A stretch of DNA of 64,000 nucleotides from Adineta vaga (taxonomy: Eukaryota; Rotifera): NCBI GenBank assembly GCA_021613535.1, contig CP075492.1, positions 1,922,001 to 1,986,000 of the forward strand. The letters are read 5' to 3'. Positions 42,588 to 53,040 of this stretch are shown piece by piece. Numbering within the stretch: the stretch's first letter is position 1; every line of letters begins with the position of its first letter. The notes beneath the pieces are model-generated. The model worked only from the letters and a program-made list of their open reading frames with translations. It did no database searches and had not been told where the DNA came from. Both the position numbers and the translations under genes were made by a program.

Positions 42588-42755
42588 ATGATCTGTTTGA
42601 CTATTGTTGCTTGTTTGCTTGTATTAGTAATAATTATTGCGACAACTATCATTGTCAAGCAAAAGACAACTTCAGAAGAAATTACGTCGAATATAACATC
42701 AATGGCGACGATACCACCAGTAACAACCACAATACCTGAAAGAACAACACTGTAA
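42588..42755 (+). CDS. Signal-anchor plus Thr-rich stub of a bdelloid surface protein, interrupted
   Basis: The ATG at 42588 opens a frame reading MICLTIVACLLVLVIIIATT then IIVKQKTTSEEITSNITSM and a Pro/Thr-rich stretch ending TIPERTTL, stopped by TAA at 42753. The last codons and the stop come from the CACTGTAAAAAAA end of a transposon remnant starting at 42748. TM anchor plus Thr-rich stalk is the same N-terminal design as the NHL gene at 5206 and the modular gene at 12520, so a large extracellular part has probably been lost or displaced. The Cys/Asn-rich frame at 42557-42739 is a shadow. Confidence 0.5.
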   Translation: MICLTIVACLLVLVIIIATTIIVKQKTTSEEITSNITSMATIPPVTTTIPERTTL

Positions 42756-43094
42756 AAAAAAAGAATTTCACAAAACCATAAATGAATCTTTCCACCGATA
42801 CAAGGGAAGATCCTTTTTTGGTTTAGTAGAGAAAAGGTTCCACATAGAATCTTACTGGAAAATTTCAGAACAGAGGTTCCATACCATAGGTATCGTACAA
42901 AACCTTCTGAATCTATCTTAAAAAAGGTTTCGTACTAACCCACAGCTACGAAAACTCCTCTCCATTGATATTCCTTTTGGTTCAGTAAAACACTCTCTTT
43001 TGATCATCATCTTACAGGCTCCATATTTAGTTATTTCAGAACATATCCTTCGAAGATTTGTTTCGAAGGTCCGCTCACACTCTCACAAATACCG
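42748..43094. mobile_element. Remnant of the CACTGTAAAAAAA-ended element, hit by piggyBac
   Basis: It starts CACTGTAAAAAAAAAG and carries alternating AAGGTTCC/GTTTCGTA motifs like those at 22149-24588. The piggyBac element is inserted at its right side (TTAA 43095); possible continuation with the same flavour lies at 45480-45720, and a TTTTTTTACACTAT near 46070 might be its other end. Confidence 0.45.
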
Positions 43095-43098
43095 TTAA

Positions 43099-45223
43099 CC
43101 CTTTTGGGACCGGTGACGTTTTAAAACGTCATTGAAGTTTCACGTGGTCTGACGTATGAAGCTTCGAATTTTTTTCGTGTTTCTTTGAAGTAAACGTTGC
43201 GGCTGCTTTGTTTACACTTTCGAGTTATGACCATCGTCTTCTATTCTCTTGTTATCATTCGTGCGTCAGGGATTTTTCCATTCTGTCATATACATATATG
43301 TGATGGAATTTTTCTTTCTTTCTTTCTCCTCTTTCTTCCAACTAGTTTTACGGATTTTTTTCTTTTTGTTACCGCCATACATATATACCCCTTATATTGT
43401 TACAAAGAAGCACATTGATACAAAAATAAACCCAGTTGATTAAAATCGCACAGTTCTTACTAAATCAGTTTCATTTTACATATGGCAACTTCAAGAAAAA
43501 AGATGGTCAATCAAATGGAAATCGATGAAACTTTTAACGACTCTGAATCCGGATTAGAAACGGATTTTGAAGATTTAAATCTGTCCTCAACTGATGAAGA
43601 CAATGAAGAAAACGATATTTCAGCTCCAAGTGCTCGGAAAAGACACGATCCTAGAAAATGGCGTCCATCCGGCTTCGACCCGAAAGACCTGGAATTTTTC
43701 GATGGAGCATCCGGAATTAGCGAAGAGTTTAAAGTCAAAGGACACAAGCCAGCTGACTATTTCAGAGCATTTTTCGACAACGAACTAATGCACAAAATTG
43801 TTGAAGAAACTAACAATTATCAACAACAAAATGCAGCTCCGAATGTCGAAAAAACTGCGGGTTGGTACGACACGAATGTGGAAGAAATCTATATTTTTTT
43901 CGCCACCACAATTCTGATGGGATTGAATCAAAAGAATCGCATCAAAGATTATTGGTCAATGGATAAGCTGGTGATAACACCAATTTTCGGAGAACTTTTC
44001 ACAAGGAACAGATATCTTTCTATTCTGCGATACCTTCATTTTGCTGACAATAACACCGAAAAAGAAGGCAGGCTACGAAAGATCCAGCCAATCATCGAAA
44101 ATTTGAGAAAGAAATTCGAAAAAGCAATAATTCCATGGGAAAATTGGTGCACTGACGAGAGCTTGATGCTATGGAAAGGCCGCCTTAGTTTCAAACAATA
44201 CATTCCGTCGAAAAGACACCGTTTTGGTGTGAAGCTCTTCCTACAATGCGGCTGTGAGACGAAATTCGTCCTGAACTTTATTGTTTACACCGGAGCAGAA
44301 ACAGAAATCGACAGTCATCCTGAGATTGGAATATCGGGTTCAGTAGTACTAACACTGATGAAAAATTATCTGAAAAACAACTATACTCTTTTTATTGATA
44401 ATTGGTATTCCAGTCCTACATTATTCGAAAGATTACTGGAAGAAAAAACAAAAGCGTGTGGGACTGTGAGAAAAAACAGAGTTGGAATGCCACCATTTGA
44501 GAAACTTGCAAAGGGTCACCAAGGTCATCAAACTACTGATGAACTTTTAGCCCTCAAATGGATGGACAGAAGAGAGGTGCACATGCTTACCACATTGCAT
44601 GAACCTGTCATGGTAGAAACTGGGAAGAATGACAGAGAAACCGGCCTAAAAATCATGAAACCAATCTGCATTGCACAATATAACAAAAATATGGGAGCAG
44701 TGGATCAAGTAGATATACAAAGCAGTTTCTCGGTGTGTCTACGGAAAACAATAAAATGGTACAAGAAGTTATTTTTCCACTTATTTGATATCACTGTGCA
44801 GAACTCTTTTGCCATGTACAAGATGAAAAACGAGAAAAATACCGAACTTTCAGAATTTCGTTTGCAACTTGCTCGAGAGCTCATTGAAGAATACGGATCA
44901 AAGCGGCCGCAGATGAAAGGAAGACCATCAATAGATTGTCCACTACGCCTCACTGCTCGTCATTTCTTCGCTTTTATTCCTGGGGATAATGTCCAAAGAG
45001 GCTGTTTCGTCTGCAGTCATACAGTCAAGCGAGAAAAAAACGGCGTGATACAAGGTTTCATTGCCCTGATTGTGATGTTTCACTGTGCAATCCCGATTGT
45101 TTCAAAGAATATAATACTTTGAAAGCTTTCTGACTTTCACATTTGATTAATCTGGAAAAATAAATCATTTTTGAAATTGAAAAACTTGTAATTTTTGCTC
45201 AAAATAAGCCGATCCTGAAAGGG
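43099..45223 (+). mobile_element. Complete piggyBac-type DNA transposon
   Basis: TTAA occurs at both ends (43095-43098 and 45224-45227). Terminal inverted repeats CCCTTTTGGGACCGG and the complement of CCCTTTCAGGATCGG match at 12 of 15 positions. A perfect 16-bp palindrome, GACGTTTTAAAACGTC, lies just inside the left end. The element is 2,125 bp and encodes one transposase. Confidence 0.9.
43482..45122 (+). CDS. piggyBac transposase, C-terminal zinc domain frameshifted
   Basis: ATG 43482; 546 residues as read. An acidic N-terminus precedes the DDE_Tnp_1_7 catalytic domain. The three catalytic Asp are D225 (WCTDESLMLWKGR), D306 (LFIDNWYSSPTL) and D408 (MGAVDQVDIQ); their spacing (81 and 102) resembles that of insect piggyBac. 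The enzyme excises the element precisely at TTAA and reinserts it by hairpin chemistry. The Cys-rich C-terminal domain that binds the ends starts RGCFVCSHTVKREK, then shifts frame at an A7 run (45034-45040). The other frame continues DTRFHCPDCDVSLCNPDC and stops at 45131-45133. One missing A would explain this, either by mutation or by assembly error. If the A is present in the genome, the element could be intact. Confidence 0.9.
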   Translation: MATSRKKMVNQMEIDETFNDSESGLETDFEDLNLSSTDEDNEENDISAPSARKRHDPRKWRPSGFDPKDLEFFDGASGISEEFKVKGHKPADYFRAFFDNELMHKIVEETNNYQQQNAAPNVEKTAGWYDTNVEEIYIFFATTILMGLNQKNRIKDYWSMDKLVITPIFGELFTRNRYLSILRYLHFADNNTEKEGRLRKIQPIIENLRKKFEKAIIPWENWCTDESLMLWKGRLSFKQYIPSKRHRFGVKLFLQCGCETKFVLNFIVYTGAETEIDSHPEIGISGSVVLTLMKNYLKNNYTLFIDNWYSSPTLFERLLEEKTKACGTVRKNRVGMPPFEKLAKGHQGHQTTDELLALKWMDRREVHMLTTLHEPVMVETGKNDRETGLKIMKPICIAQYNKNMGAVDQVDIQSSFSVCLRKTIKWYKKLFFHLFDITVQNSFAMYKMKNEKNTELSEFRLQLARELIEEYGSKRPQMKGRPSIDCPLRLTARHFFAFIPGDNVQRGCFVCSHTVKREKNGVIQGFIALIVMFHCAIPIVSKNIIL

Positions 45224-45227
45224 TTAA

Positions 45228-46158
45228 AACGCAATGAAAGTGAAAGAAAATCATGAATGACAATAGTGAGTGTACTTGGATAATGAATCAGTCGCGTGTG
45301 ACTATTACACTTGTATTTTAATTTTAATTATTAAACAAACAATAAATAAAGCTGCTTGTTTGTGCGCTTGAAATGTACGATACTGATATGTTTTGCTAAA
45401 AATTTTTAATATGTGACGATGGGGATCAAGCAAGTGGAAAAAATCAAAGGAACTTCTAGAAAACTATTAGGAGACCACGCTGACATTCTGTATAGAAATA
45501 GAAAAACTCTAAAAGGCTCTCTTTCATAACGCCAAACCAGCAAAAGTGTTATATGATGGTGAGAAAACTCTGTGAAGTTGTTTCGAGTAATGTTGAAACA
45601 AAGGCTCCTTTCTGATGAAACTGAACCAGAAAAAGTTTGTAGTTTTGATTAGTGTTGTGCTATAGAAAGTTCTATTAAATAGTGATCAATTCGCAAAGAT
45701 TCTTTGTTCAATATTGCCAATGTAAATAAATTTCTTCCACTTTTACAACATTTCTCTCGAGTTTGTAGTGTGAATTCACTTGCATATCATAAGACATATA
45801 TCATATGAATTAGAAATCGAATGTGTTTCTTACATCATGAGCAAATCTAAAATATAATCTGTATAGCGCATTGTACCATGTGTGTGATTTCGTTTTACCA
45901 TTGCGTTATATACTAATTTGTAGAATTCCACAGGTTAGAATTATAGAAAACTTAATTACCAACTTTCAAGCATTAGCCTATCGATCACTTATTTATTATC
46001 AGTTAAAATATACTGTATACTAGCTAAATCTATTATGAGCATTTATCTACTTCCTACCAATACGATTTTTTTACACTATGGTTTTAATTCAATTGTAACG
46101 CTTCATACAAGAACTTAAACGTTGAGAAAAAAGCGTTTCATGATTCTGACAAAGAAAG
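45228..46158. other. Intergenic, possible transposon debris
   Basis: AAGGCTC/GAACCAG motifs at 45500-45640 resemble the CACTGTAAAAAAA-ended element family. No gene. Confidence 0.35.
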
Positions 46159-46622
46159 TTAGTGTTTCTCACAAAGACATAGGTGAGCAACACCCTCAAG
46201 ATGATCACGAAGATCAGCAAGATAATCATCATCATCACGACGATCACGAGCATCACTAAGATAAGCAAGATAAGCACGACGATCATCATCGTCATCATCA
46301 CGAGCATCCTCAGCAAGATAAACAGCACGAAGATCATCAAGATAAGCAAGATAACGATCATCAGGATCAGCAGCAGCAACAGCATCAGCAAGAGGATCAG
46401 CAGCAGTACAAGTTGCATCATCACGTTTCATCAAAAGCTTCCAGTCATCATCACACCAACGCTTCTTATCATCCCGGTTCCAATTTTTCCAATTGCAGAC
46501 CCAATTCCATTGATCTTGATTACCCACAAAGTGCCAATCACGGCACTTGTTGCACTTGGCACAAGGACTACCCTCACAATCAAGTTCCTTGCATGTACCA
46601 GATGCAGCAAATTCTTGAGATT
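46159..46622 (-). CDS. Cys-rich head with extreme Asp/Tyr/Leu/Ala-rich tail
   Basis: After an acceptor (TTTTATTTAG) the minus strand reads EFAASGTCKELDCEGSPCAK, CNKCRDWHFVG, then Trp-rich DQWNWVCNWKNWNRDDKKRW. A tail of Asp, Ala, Tyr and Leu follows (DPDDRYLAYLDDLRAVYLAE, then DARDDDDDDRRAYLAYL). It ends HLCLCEKH before the stop at 46159. Upstream exons are not placed, so the start is missing. The Cys cluster suggests an extracellular or metal-binding head; the acidic repetitive tail looks expanded by GAT-type codon repeats. The Met/Leu-rich and Ser/Ile-rich frames over the same bases are shadows. Family unknown. Confidence 0.55.
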
Positions 46623-48055
46623 CTAAATAAAAATGTTAGGTTGTCACAAAAACATGCAAGGCAAAGGTGATTATTTTATTAAAAGTCTATCTAGAGGATC
46701 GGGGTAAACTCGAAATTAGCTCAGTAGTAGACCACAGGGTCGGTTGATGGGAAAATTATTCTCGTTTACAGATTGCAAATAATTGAAGTCACTTAAAAGC
46801 CGATAATAAAGAAATTTTCTTATCGTCTTATAGAACACGTTATAGATTTGAAAACTTGTTGAATTTAGAATCTTCGAGATATCCAAACTTTCTAAAATTG
46901 AATATAGAGTTCTTACTGTGCAACAATACAAATTTCAGTTTAAATAGGCTCCGATATTTTTAGCATTAAGGAATTTTAAGTATCTAGAAATTTGAGAATC
47001 ATCGACATCTTCTAATTATGAGAATTTTAAAATGCTAGAGAATAGTGAAATAGTAGTCTTATTTTAGATATGGATGAAAGCACGACAATGACAATGTTTT
47101 GTTTTTATCTGAATGGTTTGTGGCAGTCTCAGCTACTCTACTTTCGTCTCTGGCATATTTGAAAGAAAGCAAACAATGTTAATGACATCTGAAAGAGTTC
47201 ATAATGACAATAAAAGGTAGTCTAAATGTCCAGTGTTGATCTGAATAGTGATCCATGTGGTCTGAACCGAATCGAAAACCGGCGACTTTCGATCCGGTTC
47301 GAATGACATGGAAAATTTTTCTATAGTCAAACACTTATATTTTAATTTGTCTTTTTGACAGACCGCACTAACTCATAGTAAGAAAGCTATAAGCTTAGAA
47401 CAGTTGATCAGAAAAAATGAAAAATTGACGGACGTGATAGAATAAATAAATTCTCAGTATTCTGTTGATATCTTGGGCAATTGTCATTGTTAAGACTTAA
47501 TCTTTTTCCCAGAAGATTCGCTATAAGATCCTGTATAAAATGATATAGTCTATTGAATCAATACGCTTTTGTTCGTTGCTGAAGCATAACTTCTCCGAAC
47601 AATGATATTATATAAAACTTAGTGATAGTGTAGGTTAATGTGTGGTTCTGGATGGTATGGTATGTCATTCCCTTTCTAACAACCATACCCATCTAAACTC
47701 AAACGAATGTTCCATTCACTCTCAAAGTTAAATTTGTTTTCTCGTTTCAAATATAGATCAATTTGCTAAATTCATCAAATACCCTACATTCACATCCTCA
47801 ATAAATCTAATTTGATCATGTAGTCATTTGTTCAGTAAGGATGTTGGCGTGAATGTGTATGTGTGACAGAAAAGCAACACTCAATCCCACACTCTCATGT
47901 TGACATCCTGTACTCCTGAGTTTTTACTCGTAGTTAATCATTAAAATAACTCTTTCGCTTCGTTAACCTTGATTTAGTCGTTTAATAGAAATCTAGTCAA
48001 TTTTCAATATTGACAAAGATGAATAAATAAACACTGGCGTATCCACAAAGTATCA
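46623..48055. other. Intergenic, weak repeats only
   Basis: Decayed telomere-like pairs may exist at 47636-47700 and 47850-47902. A partial match to the dispersed ~70-bp repeat (AGATCAATTTGCTAAATTCA) lies at 47756. No coding frame. Confidence 0.35.
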
Positions 48056-48364
48056 TTATTCTTGAAGTCCTTTAGGTATGATAGTTTTTGATTTTAACCC
48101 TACAAAAGTACTACTGGCAAAATTTTTCGACCTACCTGGAGTTGGTCCATCAACAATTTTAGTAAATACAATTGGTGTCTCATCAGTTGTATCCTGTGGA
48201 ACTTTTGCTGATGGTCTCAATACTTGGCCTTTGTATGTTGCCTGGTATTTTCCTTCGTCAGCTTTATCAAAAATCTTTTGTTTTAAGTCATCAATATTTG
48301 AATAAGGACCTATTTTGATTTTTTCTGAAGTGTTTTTGTCGCATTGAATCCATACTTTAACCAT
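48056..48364 (-). CDS. Ubiquitin-like-fold protein, first exon
   Basis: ATG 48364 begins MVKVWIQCDKNTSEKIKIGP, then YSNIDDLKQKIFDKADEGKY, QATYKGQVLRP and TPIVFTKIVDGPTPG. The strand-helix-strand order (short strands around a DDLKQKIF helix, then a hydrophobic closing strand) resembles a ubiquitin-like fold. A strong donor, CCAG|GTAGGT, at 48135 suggests that the true coding exon is 48136-48364 and that codons after PTP in the open frame are intronic. The partner exon was not located, so the full product is unknown. Confidence 0.45.
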   Translation of the reverse strand: MVKVWIQCDKNTSEKIKIGPYSNIDDLKQKIFDKADEGKYQATYKGQVLRPSAKVPQDTTDETPIVFTKIVDGPTPGRSKNFASSTFVGLKSKTIIPKGLQE

Positions 48365-48639
48365 GTTGACTGTAAATATTCTGTTAGCAAGAACGTAGGA
48401 GATTGTTTACAATCATTTAATTCCTAGAAAAAGATAGTTTATACATTCGAAGTATTTTATAAAATATTCTTTCAAAGAACTTTATATTTTTCTGGGGAAT
48501 TCATACGTGAGCAACATATATCTCTCTTTAATAAGAATGGTTTTTTTTCGAAACTCATGTTTCATCTTTAACATGTCTCAAGAAAATGAGCAGATATCCT
48601 GAGATGTTACAGCTTGGTAAGTAAATGCTTTAGGATGAG

Positions 48640-48774
48640 AATGAGGGTCAGTGTCGGTGAGGATGTCAGTGTGTAAGTAAGGGTGTATAAGTATGGTGTG
48701 GATGCAGTTGCGAGTATGAATGTCGCTGTAGGTGTAGTATATTTATCTTACCACGCGCTCACACCCACACCCTA
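48640..48774. repeat. Long degenerate telomere-like hairpin
   Basis: Many loose GGGTG/GTGTG units on the left and GCTCACACCCACACCCTAA on the right, with a mixed middle. Confidence 0.5.
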
Positions 48775-49010
48775 AATTTCACTCGATTTTTGCATTGCGT
48801 GCACCTTAATATAATGCTTTAGAAACGAAATTTTTTTCTTACCTTTCAGCAGCAATCATAATACGTGAATGAAGCTGCACGCTGTATTTTTACCTGTTCT
48901 TCAGAAAAATAAACAATCAGCGTATGATATAAAAAACAACTGTCACTGACGCAATGAATCATAACTATTACTCATCGTACAAATAATCGTCTCAATATTG
49001 ATTATGTTAT

Positions 49011-49411
49011 TTATACATCCAATGTAGAACTAACTATCAAACTTGATACATTAACTGAAACTGCAGCGATTGTTGGATTAAAATTTTCTTCTAATACAAA
49101 TAATTCATCAATACAACCTATTCTTATTTCACAAGATTCAATATTACATGCTAAATGGGACGATCTATGTATTACAATTCCTTTGAAACCAAATAATGTA
49201 TCAATATTACGTAAACTTCCAAAATTTGTTTGTTGAAAATTTTCTTTTTGAGACAAATAATGATTTGAAATAAAACTTTTGATCATTGGTAAAGCGAAAT
49301 GAATAGCTGCGAGGATTTCTTTTTGGATGTGATTATAACAGTAATGGAAATATTCATCAGTATTTTTATGCGTTTTCTTTCCTTTTCTTAATAAAACTTT
49401 GATGACAATTT
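49011..49411 (-). CDS. Last exon of an unknown protein
   Basis: An acceptor CTTTCTCAG at 49412-49420 opens a frame that runs without a stop to 49011. It reads VIKVLLRKGKKTHKNTDEYF, HYCYNHIQKEILAAIHFALP, SLRNIDTLFGFKGIVIHRSS and CEIRIGCIDELFVLEENFNP, ending SVNVSSLIVSSTLDV. The composition is fully protein-like; upstream exons were not found before the divergent gene at 49698. I do not recognise the family. Confidence 0.5.
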
Positions 49412-49697
49412 CTGAGAAAGTAGAAAATAATATTTTAAAAAGGATGAGAAATGATTCACAGAAAATCTATGTAATTTTTTCTTAGTAATGAATATCTAAT
49501 AAAGTCATCTGTCTGATTTAGTTAACAACGCAATTGTTTGCTACATAAACCTGTTCTTTATATTATTGTTCATGATGCACTTTTTTCTATATAAACATAT
49601 TCTTGAAATTAAAAGAGACGTAAAAGGCTTCTTTTCATTCTTCAAAAAAACATTCTCCTGACATATACTTTCTTTTACAGGGTAATATCGAGTTAAA

Positions 49698-51547
49698 ATG
49701 TTATTTCAATGTATTCTTATTTTATTGGGAACTAATTTGTCTATTTCAACAAGATCAATTATAATATATAAAGATACTCAATTTATTTCCAATACAGATT
49801 CTTATTTGATTGATATGTTCATTGTTCAATCTCGAGATCAATGTATTTGTCATTGTTATACTAATGAAAACTGTGTAACACTTACCTTTATTGGTATAAA
49901 TCAAACTTGTTTATTGTATTCTTCACAATTTCAAATTGAAAATTTACAATTAGTTACCTATGATATGAATTCTCTTGTTATAATCTTATCAGATCGAATG
50001 ATTTCAAGTAAATACATTTAAATATCGAATTTCCTTTTTATTCTCAAATAATCTTTAGCAACCATTCAGACATCATCAACAACCTCAACTCCAAGCTCAA
50101 GTTCAACATCAACAACAATCTCAAGCACCAGCTCAACATCAAGCTCAACATCAACATCAACTTCAACAACAACAGTAACAACAACAAGAGCATCTTGTGG
50201 AATTACATGTATTGATACAATAATCTCTCAATTAAATCGTGTTGCATTCTATTCCTTTGATAAAAATCTCTCAGATAGTATTGGTAATTATTCAATGAAT
50301 GCAAATTTTACACCAAATTATGTAAAAGGATGGATTGGTTCAGCTATTAGTTTTACATATAATAATCATTCATTTATTCAAACATCACATATTCCATTAG
50401 ATTCACGTTCATTTACAATTGATTTTTGGTTTTATGTAATTGATTTAACAAGTTTTCGAGATCTTGGTTTTGGTGGTGAATGTGAATCATCAACAAACAA
50501 TAAATGTTTATTTCTTAATATTCGTAATAAACATCTTCGTATAGTATTTTTTGGTGCTGATACACCGAGCACAACAAATTTATTAATAAATCAATGGTAT
50601 CATACAACATTTGTATATGATTCAACAATAAATAAACAATCTATCTATTTAAATGGTATATTAGATGGAAATGCAACAGTATCAAATGATTTTTTAGGAA
50701 CAACAGGATTATTTACAATTGGTGGTGCACAAATTGGTGGTGATTCCGATTCATTTGTTTTTTATTCAGGTTATATTGATCATTTTGGAATAAGTTATCG
50801 AATTAAAAGTCCATGTGAAATTTATTTAAATGCAATACTTTATTGTTATTTTTCATTTGATTCTACTTCATTTTTAAATGATTCAGGACCAAATTATTTA
50901 AATTCAATTAATACAAATGGAATACCAACAATTGGACGAGTAAATCAAGGAATACAATTTTCATCTTCATTATCTTATATAACTATTAACGAAGTTAATA
51001 TTTTAAGTACTTCAAATAATCCATTTACAATATCAATGTGGATTAAACCATTTAATCTTACTGGTGGTGGAACACTTCTTCATACATCGACACAAGTCAA
51101 TGGTAGAATATTTAATAATTTTTTTGTTTCCTTTAGTTATTCATTTTATTTTATTTTTAAGGCCAAGGAAATTGTTATGCATTATGGGGTTTTACTTCGA
51201 ATGGTTCATTTATAATGAATTTTATTAATTCATCAAATAATATCAATCCAGTAATAATTTCATCATCATTATTCTCAATAAATCAATGGACACATATTGT
51301 TCAAATATTTGATTCATTAAATAGAACTTATTTGTATTTGAATGGAAATCTTCTTTCAACAATTTCTTTATCATCAACAAGTCAATCAATTGGATCATAT
51401 GTTTATCTTGGATCATCACCAATCAACTTGAATCCTTGTAGATCAGGATTGATTTCTATGGGACAATTTTATGGAATTATTGATGAATTTTATATTTTTG
51501 GAAAAGCAGTAACAGCAAATGATATTTGTCGTTTAGCAAATCCTTAA
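49698..51547 (+). CDS. Secreted PAN-like, Ser/Thr linker, double LamG-like protein
   Basis: Exons are 49698-50007, 50059-51102 and 51162-51547, all GT-AG, phase 1, giving 579 residues. A signal peptide (MLFQCILILLGTNLS) is followed by a PAN/apple-like Cys motif (SRDQCICHCYTNENCVTLTF and NQTCLLYSS). A Ser/Thr linker of about 50 residues precedes CGITCIDTIISQLNRVAFYS. Two concanavalin/LamG-like beta-sandwich units follow, each with the typical TIDFWFYV or ISMWIKPF strand and W-x-H(T/I) strand (QWYHTTFVYDSTINKQSIYL; QWTHIVQIFDSLNRTYLYLN). LamG_3 domains bind glycans or proteins, so an extracellular adhesion or carbohydrate-binding role is likely. It is well preserved. Confidence 0.85.
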
Positions 51548-51568
51548 AGTTTTCTTTCAATTTATTTA

Positions 51569-51816
51569 TCATAATTTATAATAAATCCTAACGGGTGTGA
51601 GCAAGGATGTTGTACTCGCGTGAATAAAAATAAATTCTGTTTTCATCTTTGTTTTATAGAGTTGTATCAGTTGAATTTGTTGACTATCTTCTATGTTTAA
51701 TATCCATTTGAAAGGATATATTTGACCAATCTTAATCTTTTGTAAATCCATTCGATAACTTCTAGATGGTAAAACAAAAAGAATAAAACCAAGTGATTGA
51801 GGAGTATCTTGATTGT
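51569..51816 (-). other. Unassigned coding-like exon next to a telomere-like array
   Basis: The minus strand reads QDTPQSLGFILFVLPSRSYR, DLQKIKIGQIYPFKWILNIE and DSQQIQLIQLYKTKMKTEF before a stop at 51569. It does not look like the continuation of the methyltransferase on the other side of the array. Function unknown. Confidence 0.3.
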
Positions 51817-51894
51817 GTGTGTGTGGTGTGGGGTCTCTCTATTCACCCACACCCACACCCACACCCACACCCACACCCACACCCACACCCACCC
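51817..51894. repeat. Telomere-like hairpin with the longest C-rich array
   Basis: A decayed G-arm GTGTGTGTGGTGTGGGG, loop TCTCTCTATTCA, then seven perfect CCCACA units up to 51894. The loop matches the family, so it is not a plain telomere tract. Confidence 0.9.
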
Positions 51895-52612
51895 TTTGTA
51901 ATGTCGTTAGATTCAATCGTTCTGCTTGATTTTTAGCAATGTTTATACCTTCAATCGATGTATCAAATCCTACTACATCATAACCTTTTTGTGCAAGCCA
52001 GATAGAATTTCGTCCTTGACCCATAGCAATATCTAATACTTTAAAATTATTTAATGATGGATTGTATTCTTCGATAAATTGTTTCAGAAACTTATTTACG
52101 TTTGAATTAAAATTTACTAAAGACTTTGATTTCTTAAAATAAGTGTTCCATGTTGCCAGTGATGAATAATATTCTTGTTCATTCAGACTTCTCAATAGCC
52201 AAACAGTTTCATTCATATTATCTATTCCAAATATTCTAAGTTTGTTATATATATATAACTGACCTTTATCTTCTACTAGTGGTGTATAATGAATATATCT
52301 ATCAAATGTTAAATAAGAAAAATTGTAATACATTGATGTATGAACAATATATATTTCCCATGTATTTTTAATTGCTCCTGGTGGATGATCTATCATATTA
52401 TTAATGATTTTATATTTAATTCCAGTAAAGAAATGTTCTAATTCTATAATACAATTTTTTGCATCATTATAATTCATTCGATATTTGATTTGTAAATGAC
52501 TGATAATATATTGAATATCATTCATTGGAATTTGAACTTCGTCATAAGATTTCGATAAAATTCCGTATATGAAAAATATACAATTCAGAAGTAGATTAAC
52601 TATTATCTTCAT
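51895..52612 (-). pseudogene. SAM-dependent methyltransferase, truncated into telomere-like repeat
   Basis: ATG 52612 starts with a signal peptide or anchor (MKIIVNLLLNCIFFIYGILS). A ~130-residue N-domain (DIQYIISHLQIKYRMNYNDA and on) precedes a class I methyltransferase core. Its motif I is VLDIAMGQGRNSIWLAQKGY, followed by DVVGFDTSIEGINIAKNQAE. This matches the bdelloid-type pattern of a leader domain plus methyltransferase. Right after RLNLTTLQ the coding strand becomes TGTGGG repeat, so the frame reads (GV)n and ends. Motifs II-IV, needed for catalysis, are absent, so the product cannot be a working enzyme. An intron starting exactly at the GTGGGT is possible, but no compatible downstream exon was found. 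Confidence 0.75.
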
Positions 52613-52902
52613 GACAACTCTCTCTTTTTTTTTATGAAAACTTGTATGTCTTATTAGTTACAGATAATGTTTTACAGGACCATAATGTATCTGTAGAATG
52701 ATATAAATAAATTAGAAGAAACTCGAGAAAAACAATATTGAGTATGTGTAAGTAATATATCAATAAATCGATACTCTCATCTATTTTTAACGTAATTCAG
52801 TTTTATTCGCATTTTCATCTCCTTACAAATTCAAAGGAAGTAAAAGAAAAACCCTTTTTCTGAAGTATATTCAAGTGTGTATCAATAAATAAATCTTAAT
52901 AT
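52613..52902. other. Intergenic, nothing recognised
   Basis: Short AT-rich promoter-side sequence of the methyltransferase relic. Confidence 0.4.
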
Positions 52903-53040
52903 TTGAGGGTGAGGGTGTGGGTGAAGAAGAAATACATTGACGCCAAGGGAGAAGAGGCGAGACTTCAAATACTTCCGGAAGTATTTCAATCGTGAAGTCT
53001 CGCTTTTTCCCCTTCCTTGACTCACATCTCACACCCTCAC
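52903..53040. repeat. Telomere-like hairpin enclosing a second palindrome
   Basis: TTGAGGGTGAGGGTGTGGGTG opens on the left and CTCACATCTCACACCCTCAC closes on the right. Between them GCGAGACTTCA, TACTTCCGGAAGTA and TGAAGTCTCGC (52957-53003) form a nested palindrome. Confidence 0.8.

Noticed and set aside
46185-46205. CACCCTCAAGATGATC as another telomere-like hairpin arm
   Set aside because: Only about a dozen bases match, no facing arm exists, and it is read through as HLEGVAH in a coding frame. A coincidental or fully decayed half cannot be told apart.
46089-46670. Met/Leu-rich (minus) and Ser/Ile-rich (plus) open frames
   Set aside because: Shadows of the Asp/Tyr-rich minus-strand CDS at 46159-46622.
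51697-51888. Minus-strand ORF beginning with repeated Trp-Val
   Set aside because: It is the translation of the telomere-like array itself.
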